This document shows positions 8,811-14,680 of a stretch of 14,680 bases of DNA, one piece after another (the first letter of the stretch is position 1; the number at the start of each line of letters is the position of its first letter). Under the pieces are notes generated by a model. It worked only from the letters and a program-made list of their open reading frames with translations. It searched no databases and was not told the origin of the DNA. The stretch covers positions 1 through 14,680 of the forward strand of contig JACPVN010000481.1 of assembly GCA_016191715.1 (NCBI GenBank), read 5' to 3'. The position numbers and the translations under genes are program-made. Origin of the DNA: Ignavibacteriota bacterium. Its GTDB lineage: Bacteria; Bacteroidota; Ignavibacteria; UBA10030; SZUA-254.

Positions 8811-8945
8811 AAAATAGAGAGATGATATTTAGGAGGTCAACTTGGGTAATTTAAGAAGAGCGTGTTGTCGAATCGTCGTTCCGCTACCGCTTTTGCTGGA
8901 GAAACAATCTCACTATCGAATAACAAACGGAAAGTGAGATTGTGA
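8811..8945. other. Non-coding stretch with orphan AGGAGG, 31-codon frame and 11-bp inverted repeat
   Basis: A perfect AGGAGG (8831-8836) is followed at five bases by TTG (8842) and a 31-codon plus-strand frame ending at TGA 8935-8937. Its product, starting GNLRRACCRIVVPLPLLLEK, resembles nothing I recognise. An inverted repeat with 11-bp arms (8904-8914 acaatctcact; 8933-8943) spans the end of this frame with an 18-nt loop and stops within a few bases of the remnant gene that follows. A minus-strand frame across the same bases is also unconvincing. I read the stretch as non-coding or as a repeat fragment. Confidence 0.35.
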
Positions 8946-9801
8946 GCGGCTTTGCACCATCCCTTGTATCCACAACCCCCAACTCCACCATCACCACCTC
9001 TGAAAATTGAACGTGTTGGTAACAAGATTACTCTGAATTGGGGATGTTCATTTGATGTTACTGCACCTTGTCCGAGTGACACTTTTTATGAGCCATTTCA
9101 CTGCCGAAAAACTCACTTGTTTGTGCGCGAACCGTTGAAGAATTACCGCGAAGGTTATCGTGTCTATCGAAACAGTTCAGAAACTTTGGAGACCAACTCC
9201 TTCGTACTTCTCGCACTATATGATAAGATAGATAGCTTCCATTTTTGGATGGGATACCGGAATTGAAACAACGTACGTTGATAGTATTTTCCCCGGCAAA
9301 TATTATTGGTACAGTGTTACAGCATATTCACGCCCACAAATGTTCATATATACACGAGGGAATCACCTGGGGTTACTTATCCGGGACACTCTTTACGGTC
9401 ACACTTTAGAATCTCCAATAGGAACAAATGCAACAAGAGTTTTCGTACCATTCGGTCCCTCAAGTAAATTAGGTGAGGTTCTCGTCGTTCCCAATCCGTA
9501 TCGGGGAGGCGAGTATTACGTCAACGGTGAAGGATACGAAGGTTCGGAAAGTAACTGGACTCCGTACAAACGCATGGTCAGGTTCATCCATCTTCCATCA
9601 AAAGCATTCATCAAAATATATAGTCTTGCCGGAGAAGTGATTACTTCAATCCAACACGATGATGCACACGGAAACATTACCGGTCAGCATGACTTCAATC
9701 TCTTCAGCGAAAGCGGACGACCGCTGGCAAACGGAATCTACGTCTTCACGGTTGAGTCGGAATACGGGAAACAAATCGGGAAATTTGTGATTGCGAGGTA
9801 A
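8946..9801 (+). pseudogene. 5'-truncated, frameshifted remnant of a T9SS-type secreted protein (Fn3-like domain plus sorting domain)
   Basis: Two open pieces in different frames join into one protein. The first (frame of 8946, to a stop at 9264-9266) reads a Pro-rich linker, KIERVGNKITLNWG and YREGYRVYRNSSE, typical of an Fn3-like domain in Ignavibacteria-type secreted proteins. Near 9242-9246, in a run of five T, the frame is lost. The +1 frame continues with FGWDTGIETTYVDSI and GKYYWYSVTAYSRPQ, then LESPIGTN, VVPNPYRGG and a C-terminal domain ending GIYVFTVESEYGKQIGKFVIAR's equivalent at 9730-9801. This is the alternative type IX-style sorting domain. Removing one T restores about 285 continuous residues. 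No signal peptide or upstream coding sequence is visible: the frame is closed by TGA at 8943-8945. A sequencing error could explain the frameshift but not the missing N-terminus. Confidence 0.8.
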
Positions 9802-9867
9802 TCTCTGTTTGTCCACATTTCAGAGGAAATTACCGACTTCTTAGTCAGGCATGATTGTTCTTTGCAA

Positions 9868-9901
9868 TTTGTAAAAATTTGATTTTTCTTATGTATATTT
9901 A
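9868..9901 (+). promoter_or_regulatory. Candidate promoter for the glycosidase-like/transport operon
   Basis: TTTG (9868-9871) and TATATTTA (9894-9901) are 22 bases apart, close to but longer than the 19-21 bases of Bacteroidota-type promoters. Transcription would start near 9907, inside the left arm of the terminator hairpin, so transcripts from here would lack the full stem. A/T richness makes this a weak call. Confidence 0.25.
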
Positions 9902-9903
9902 CC

Positions 9904-9939
9904 CCCGCGAAAACTTTGGTTGACGCGGGAGTTTTTTTT
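9904..9939 (+). terminator. Intrinsic terminator after the secreted-protein remnant
   Basis: A 6-bp all-G/C stem (cccgcg 9904-9909 with cgcggg 9924-9929), a 14-nt loop, then AG and eight T (9932-9939). It lies about 100 bp after the remnant's stop and only 30 bp before the ATG at 9970. It should shield the following operon from read-through, or act as a leader attenuator if the operon's promoter is further upstream. Confidence 0.65.
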
Positions 9940-9969
9940 CTGAGAACCATCAAACACAAAACAAATTCT

Positions 9970-12261
9970 ATGAACAAACACAATCGTCGGAAATTCTTAA
10001 AAGAACTTGCGTTAGCGGGCGGCGCTGTCACAATCGGCGCGGATACTTTGAACGCGTTCTCATTTTTCAAACAGGAAGGAAAGAAAAAAGTGGTAACGGT
10101 AAAACCCAAAGCGACAAACGAAACCCTGAAAGCGATTGATTTCCGTTATTCTCCTTCAACATGGCAATCCACCTTTTGTTTCCCCGATGACCCGTACAAA
10201 AGTTTGGTCGGGAAATCGGGTGAACTGTTATACGGTCATCCGGGTCTGCTAGCCGACCTTGATGCATTTGCTCAAAAAGTATTTTTTGGTTTGAACAAAA
10301 CACACAAAGGAGAATACATCGAGCAGAAATTGGAAGCGCCGGGGATTCCCATCGTAACGACGAAACTCCGCTTCCCCGATGCGCTGATGACACTTACCAC
10401 CTTCGCCACGAACAATAAAGAAGAAGGACGGGTAGATAATGTTATCGTCGAAATCCGACCGGACGGAAAAGAAGAAATCGAATGTACTCCGGTCATCACC
10501 ATCAATTCAAAAACCGAACTCTCGCTGGATGAACAGGATGATGACCTCAGCACGATACTTCTCGGCGACGAACAAAAAAGATTATTCCATGCAGTGAACG
10601 CATTTATTGAATTACAAAACGACGGTGATACGTACTGGTGTACACTGCACACTCAGAAGGCAACACCAAATTCTCCCCTGAACTATTTCTTCCGCTTCCC
10701 GCAAGCCGGTCAGGCATTCGAACTGATTGAGGACGGAATGGAAGAACAAGAATCGTTGCTCGAAGAAACCCGTACATACTGGCAGAACTGGAAACCGTTC
10801 GACGGAAAAGTGAATTGGCAAATTCAGGACAAGCATCATGAATTTTTAATTGCCTCGACAAGAAATATTTTACAATCACGTACAATCAAAGAAGAAAAGA
10901 AAGCGTTTCAGGTCGGACCGACGGTCTATCGCGGGATGTGGGTGATTGACGGAACATTTCTTCTCGAAGCCGCACGCTACATGGGACACGATAAAGAAGC
11001 GCAGGAAGGACTGGAATCAATCTGGAATTTACAAAACTCGGCAGGAGGAATATTTGCCGGCGGCGGCGAGAATCACTGGAAAGATACAGCGGCGGCAATT
11101 TATATGCTCATCCGTCAGGCAGAACTTTCACAAAATTGGGATTACTTTAACGAACTGTGGCCCGATGCGCACAAAGCCGCGTTGTATTTGAAAAATCTTC
11201 GCGACAAAGCATTCAAAGACGGAACAGTAAACGGACGATACGGAATCCTTCCGCAGGGATTCGGTGATAGCGGCATCGGCGGCATACGCTCCGAATTAAC
11301 AAACACGTTGTGGGCGCTCATCGGATTAAAATCAATGCAGGAAACGGCGGACAGGTTGTTTCTTATCAACCGGGTGGAAATCCGGGAGTTTTATCGTGAC
11401 CTCTGGATCGCCTATAGAAATGCCGCGACTCAGGAAATGCGTCAACATCAAAACGGCTTCAAGTTTCTCCCGATGTTGATGAAGGACGACCCGAAGTGGG
11501 AAGACTCGAACGAATTGAATCGCCCGAAAGTACAGGCGGCACAGATTTATCTTTCTCATGCTATTATCCCCGGCTATCTCTATGAATTGGATTCGGACAT
11601 CGTGCTGGGACACATTGAACTGATGAAGGCAATCGTGAAAGAAGATATTCCTGCCGAAACTGGTTGGCTTGCACACGATGCGGTCTGGCCCTACAACGCA
11701 CCGATTGTCAGTCAAACATTGCTCTGGGTGGGACAGCCGTTACTTGCCCGGCAATTCTTCAACGGATTTCTCAATCATGCTTCACCGATGTATGCGTGGC
11801 GCGAAGAACAAACGCTCCGCTCCATCGCAGAGGAACGGTTCATCGGCGATATGCCGCACAACTGGGCAAGCGCGGAATGTATCCGATACTTGCGCCATTG
11901 CTTTATCCTTGAAGATGAGAAACGTCTTCGCCTGCTTGACGGATTAGTTGAAGGCGACCTTGATGCAAAGAAACCGTTTTCGTTTACCTATTCGCCCACC
12001 CGATGGGGAAGAATTACACTCACACTTGAACCGTTGGATGAACGTTCATGGAAGATGAAATTCAGGCGGGAAGACTTTGATGAGAAGAGGATGCCGAAGT
12101 TTGAGGCAATCGAATTTCCAAGAAAGATTTCGAAGAAACATCAACTCGATACAATCGAAGGGGTGGATGTGAAATGGTATAAGAACGGCGGCAGGGTTGT
12201 CGTCGAACCAACGTGTCTTGAGTGGGAAGCGATTTGGAGAATCTTCGGACCAATTGATTAA
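9970..12261 (+). CDS. Tat-exported protein with six-hairpin glycosidase-like fold
   Basis: From the ATG at 9970 the product has 763 residues and begins with a twin-arginine signal (NRRKFLK at 5-11, then a hydrophobic Ala/Gly-rich stretch). An upstream TTG at 9916 would overlap the terminator and bury the Tat motif, so it is rejected. Residues about 50-260 look like a beta-sandwich, about 290-645 form helical hairpins, and about 650-763 is beta-rich. The helical part carries Trp/acid motifs in the style of (alpha/alpha)6 toroid glycosidases: RGMWVIDG (321-328), ENHWKD (367-372), GILPQGFGDSG and MPHNWASAE (628-636). I cannot assign a GH family or prove catalytic residues; D327, E367, D372 and E636 are candidates. 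It lies 42 bp before a sugar-type ABC transporter gene on the same strand, which supports a role in oligosaccharide breakdown in the periplasm. No SD is visible. Confidence 0.7.
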   Translation: MNKHNRRKFLKELALAGGAVTIGADTLNAFSFFKQEGKKKVVTVKPKATNETLKAIDFRYSPSTWQSTFCFPDDPYKSLVGKSGELLYGHPGLLADLDAFAQKVFFGLNKTHKGEYIEQKLEAPGIPIVTTKLRFPDALMTLTTFATNNKEEGRVDNVIVEIRPDGKEEIECTPVITINSKTELSLDEQDDDLSTILLGDEQKRLFHAVNAFIELQNDGDTYWCTLHTQKATPNSPLNYFFRFPQAGQAFELIEDGMEEQESLLEETRTYWQNWKPFDGKVNWQIQDKHHEFLIASTRNILQSRTIKEEKKAFQVGPTVYRGMWVIDGTFLLEAARYMGHDKEAQEGLESIWNLQNSAGGIFAGGGENHWKDTAAAIYMLIRQAELSQNWDYFNELWPDAHKAALYLKNLRDKAFKDGTVNGRYGILPQGFGDSGIGGIRSELTNTLWALIGLKSMQETADRLFLINRVEIREFYRDLWIAYRNAATQEMRQHQNGFKFLPMLMKDDPKWEDSNELNRPKVQAAQIYLSHAIIPGYLYELDSDIVLGHIELMKAIVKEDIPAETGWLAHDAVWPYNAPIVSQTLLWVGQPLLARQFFNGFLNHASPMYAWREEQTLRSIAEERFIGDMPHNWASAECIRYLRHCFILEDEKRLRLLDGLVEGDLDAKKPFSFTYSPTRWGRITLTLEPLDERSWKMKFRREDFDEKRMPKFEAIEFPRKISKKHQLDTIEGVDVKWYKNGGRVVVEPTCLEWEAIWRIFGPID

Positions 12262-12303
12262 CATTCTCCATTTGATTCGTTTCTTGACCCTTCTTTGACA
12301 TTC

Positions 12304-14571
12304 ATGAGACGATTAGGTTTTGTTGCGGGAGTGATATTGATGTTTCTTACAACATCACTCCCGCAACAGCAAGTTACTCTTCGGCTCATGGATTGGGCGG
12401 GTGTTGATGAAATGCCAAGCGATGAGTTATCGCTTGCCGAATTCAAAAAACGTTACCCGCACATCAACGTTCTCTATGAACCGAATCCGGGACGGGTGTA
12501 TGAAGAAAAAATTCTTACCGCGCTCGTCGCAGACGAACCGCCCGATGTTTTTCTTCTCGATTCGAAACTGATTCCGACGTTCACCAACAAACACGTCCTC
12601 CTCGACCTCCATCCCTACCTTTCCAAACTTCACATAGATACATCCCATTGGTTTCCGAATGTGTTAAACATTGCGCGGAGAGGGACGTCGCTCTACGCGT
12701 TTCCCAAGGGCTTCACACCCATCATGGTGTACTACAACAGGGAACTCTTTCGCACAGCACAAATCCCATATCCTGCATCGGATTGGACATGGAACGATTA
12801 CCTCGAAACAGCAAAGAAGTTAACCACAGACATCAACAGCGACGGCACCATTGACCAATACGGAACTGCCTTCACAAATTATTATTATCAATGGATTCCG
12901 TGGATTTGGTCGGCAGGCGGAGATGTTGTGGATGAAAACGGATCTCAAGCGACCGGATTTTTAAATTCGGAAAAAACAGAATCGGCAATTCAATTCCTCA
13001 TTGATTTACGATTGAAGTACAAGGTCTCACCAGATTTGGGAACGTGGGTACAATCGGAAAAAACCGGAACGAGTTACGCATTCTTCTCGAACGGAAAGGT
13101 GGCAATGCTTACGAGTGGTCATTGGTTGATGCCGAAATTTGTGAAGTACATTCAGGATGGAACGCTCGATATTGACGTAGCGCCGTTGCCGCGGCATCCC
13201 GATGCCGGGAAGGTAAACGTGATGTACGAATCTGGCTGGTGCGTTCCCGTCAACACAAAACATCCCGAAGAAGCAGTGTTACTTGCCTCGTTCATGGCGG
13301 GAGAAATTACAGCACGCGTCCGCTCTTCACAACGACTCGAAATTCCTGCCGTCATCTCCGTTGCTGAAGAGAATGTAAGAACTGATGCGACGGGCTTGGA
13401 GAAAGTATTTTTCGATGAAGTACAGTTCTGCCGGCAACCATGGGGTTCGCTCGTTGAACGGTTCAGCGAAATCGAATGGACGTTGCAGGATGCCGTTGAC
13501 GAAGTGATGGTGAACGGCAAACCGCTCCACGAAACAATGACCAACTACGCCGCACGGATTGACAAAGAACTTGCAGACATCCGCAGTCATGAAGCGACGG
13601 AGTTCAAACCGATTAAGGAACATTCGGAGATACTCTGGTTGCTGCTGATGGTTTCAGGTTTCTGGTTCCTGGTTTCGGGAATCTTATATCTCAAAACGAA
13701 AAACAACAAACGAAAAACTCTCCGCACTGCATATTCATTTCTTGCACCGTCACTCATCCATCTCATCTTGTTCATGTTCACGCCTATCGCCTTCTCCGCG
13801 TATTTAAGTTTGCACCGGTGGGATGTCGTCGTCCCGGACAAACCGTTCATCGGACTCGACAATTTTTCAGAAATGCTTGGTGACCCGCTGTTCTGGAACG
13901 CGTTCAAAAACACGTTTATCTATTCACTCAATGTTCCTTTCGGGATGCTCATTTCACTTGCGGTTGCATTGATGTTACACAGGCGATTAAAGGGATTGGG
14001 ATTTCTCCGCACGCTCTATTTTCTTCCGAGTGTTTCCTCGTTTGTCGCCATCGCGTTGGTGTGGATGTGGATATATCATCCGAGTTTCGGCGCCGCAAAT
14101 TTTTTTCTCACAAGTCTCGGCTTCGAACCATCGCAATGGCTAAACTCGGAAAAGACAGCGATGCTCTCGGTGATGTTCTTCAGCATCTGGCTCGGTCTCG
14201 GTTATCAGATGGTGATTTTTCTTGCCGGCTTGCAAGGCATCCCCGAAGAATTGTACGATGCGGCAACGATAGATGGCGCAAGCGACAGACAATGCTTCTG
14301 GAACATCACACTGCCGCTGTTGAAACCGACAACATTTTTTATTCTTGTCACGTCACTCATCGGTTCGTTTCAGGTCTTCACTTCGATTTATGTCATGACG
14401 GCAGGCGGACCGGTTCGGAGTACCGATGTCATTGTCTATCATATCTACCAGGCGGCGTGGGAACAGTTGCGAATGGGCTATGCTTCGGCGATGTCGTGGG
14501 TGCTGTTTGTTCTCATCATGTTCGTAACGTGGCTTCAGTTCCGGTTACTCGGGAAAGAAGTGGAATACTGA
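12304..14571 (+). CDS. Fused sugar ABC transporter: extracellular solute-binding protein plus MalF-type permease
   Basis: One uninterrupted 755-residue frame joins two proteins that are usually separate. Residues 1-20 are a signal peptide without a lipobox Cys. About 23-430 is a family 1 (CUT1-type) solute-binding protein: LRLMDWAG, AEFKKRYPHINV, DVFLLDSK, FPKGFTPIMVYYNRELF, and a late SGWCVPVN. An extra membrane helix (about 443-463) and a basic stretch KTKNNKRK (464-471) follow. Then comes a six-helix MalF-like permease (helices near 478-503, 537-560, 570-592, 620-643, 677-698 and 727-748). Its EAA loop ELYDAATIDGAS...ITLPLLKP (from 649) contacts the ATPase in this family. The extra helix brings the chain from periplasm to cytosol, so topology is consistent. 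ATG 12304 is preferred over TTG 12295 because it gives the better signal peptide. The partner permease and ATPase are not in the window. Confidence 0.88.
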   Translation: MRRLGFVAGVILMFLTTSLPQQQVTLRLMDWAGVDEMPSDELSLAEFKKRYPHINVLYEPNPGRVYEEKILTALVADEPPDVFLLDSKLIPTFTNKHVLLDLHPYLSKLHIDTSHWFPNVLNIARRGTSLYAFPKGFTPIMVYYNRELFRTAQIPYPASDWTWNDYLETAKKLTTDINSDGTIDQYGTAFTNYYYQWIPWIWSAGGDVVDENGSQATGFLNSEKTESAIQFLIDLRLKYKVSPDLGTWVQSEKTGTSYAFFSNGKVAMLTSGHWLMPKFVKYIQDGTLDIDVAPLPRHPDAGKVNVMYESGWCVPVNTKHPEEAVLLASFMAGEITARVRSSQRLEIPAVISVAEENVRTDATGLEKVFFDEVQFCRQPWGSLVERFSEIEWTLQDAVDEVMVNGKPLHETMTNYAARIDKELADIRSHEATEFKPIKEHSEILWLLLMVSGFWFLVSGILYLKTKNNKRKTLRTAYSFLAPSLIHLILFMFTPIAFSAYLSLHRWDVVVPDKPFIGLDNFSEMLGDPLFWNAFKNTFIYSLNVPFGMLISLAVALMLHRRLKGLGFLRTLYFLPSVSSFVAIALVWMWIYHPSFGAANFFLTSLGFEPSQWLNSEKTAMLSVMFFSIWLGLGYQMVIFLAGLQGIPEELYDAATIDGASDRQCFWNITLPLLKPTTFFILVTSLIGSFQVFTSIYVMTAGGPVRSTDVIVYHIYQAAWEQLRMGYASAMSWVLFVLIMFVTWLQFRLLGKEVEY

Positions 14572-14573
14572 GA

Positions 14574-14636
14574 AGGTGGTAGGTTATAGGTGGTAGGTGG
14601 TTACAGATTACAGATTACAGATTTCGGATTTCTTAT
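14574..14636 (+). repeat. Array of nine 7-bp units following the transporter gene
   Basis: Starting three bases after the stop, the sequence parses without gap into nine heptamers: aggtggt at 14574, 14588 and 14595 with the variant aggttat at 14581; tacagat at 14602, 14609 and 14616; then ttcggat at 14623 and ttcttat at 14630. The unit sequence changes but the 7-bp period holds over 63 bp. This resembles heptanucleotide short tandem repeats known between genes in cyanobacteria and others; no function is evident. Confidence 0.75.
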
Positions 14637-14680
14637 TTACCGAAGTTACGCAACACAGAAAAATATTTATGGAGTAACCC
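14637..14680 (+). other. Right-edge intergenic sequence with possible ribosome binding site
   Basis: The segment is A/T-rich with no start codon leading to an open frame (the ATG at 14669 is followed by GAG TAA). GGAG at 14671-14674 is well placed to serve a gene beginning just beyond the edge, probably another transporter component; this is inference from operon habit. Confidence 0.25.

Noticed and set aside
8837..9082. 81-residue minus-strand frame across the intergenic stretch and remnant
   Set aside because: It is antisense to a recognisable Fn3-like coding sequence, with low-complexity Gly content arising from the complement of a Pro-rich linker.
9916..9969. Upstream TTG start extending the glycosidase-like protein by 18 residues
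   Set aside because: It would overlap the terminator T-run and place the Tat signal internally; ATG 9970 gives a proper twin-arginine N-terminus.
12295..12303. TTG start three codons upstream of the transporter ATG
   Set aside because: No ribosome site favours it, and ATG 12304 directly gives a basic-hydrophobic signal peptide.
13600..13720. Two separate genes for binding protein and permease
   Set aside because: The frame is continuous with no stop, and the added helix plus basic linker fit a real fusion topology.
14574..14680. Possible CRISPR array at the right edge
   Set aside because: Units are 7 bp and contiguous, with no 23-45 bp repeat-spacer pattern.

Overview
The window looks like a chromosomal segment of a bacterium of the FCB (Fibrobacterota-Chlorobiota-Bacteroidota) group, most likely an Ignavibacteria-like lineage. 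The main clue is two secreted-protein C-termini typical of type IX secretion (T9SS) cargo: the YPNPFNP-type sorting domain of the giant protein, and the VVPNPYRGG...IYSLAGEVI...GIYVFTVES type in the broken gene. Start regions are mostly A/T-rich with weak or absent Shine-Dalgarno sequences, which fits the same group. This placement is inference from motifs; no marker phylogeny was possible.

Left part, minus strand (1-2963): a compact housekeeping operon read right to left, rsmA/ksgA (16S rRNA dimethyladenosine transferase), mgtE (Mg2+ channel/transporter, ATGA overlap with rsmA) and a PAP2-superfamily membrane lipid phosphatase or phosphotransferase, which starts 15 bp after mgtE and runs off the left edge.

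Middle (3160-8577, minus strand): one 1805-residue secreted mosaic protein. Its order is signal peptide, parallel beta-helix, CARDB-like domain, jelly-roll-like domain, five SdrD-B/Cna-B-like repeats with acidic (calcium-type) loops, an unassigned region, then the T9SS sorting domain. Two stem-loops lie between its stop codon and rsmA.

Non-coding 8578-8945: the leader of the giant gene (good SD, candidate Bacteroidota-type promoter), a 92-bp element with imperfect terminal inverted repeats, and a stretch carrying a perfect AGGAGG with only a 31-codon TTG-start reading frame behind it and an 11-bp inverted repeat. Immediately after this comes a 5'-truncated, frameshifted remnant (8946-9801, plus strand) of another T9SS-type secreted protein.

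Right part, plus strand (9904-14680): an intrinsic terminator isolates the remnant from what appears to be a carbohydrate-use operon. It holds a Tat-signal protein with a probable six-hairpin (alpha/alpha toroid) glycosidase-like core, followed by an unusual single-chain fusion of an extracellular sugar-binding protein to a MalF-type ABC permease. The gene end is followed by a run of nine 7-bp repeat units, with a GGAG at the very edge that may serve a further transporter gene outside the window. No rRNA, tRNA, CRISPR array, transposase or phage gene was seen.
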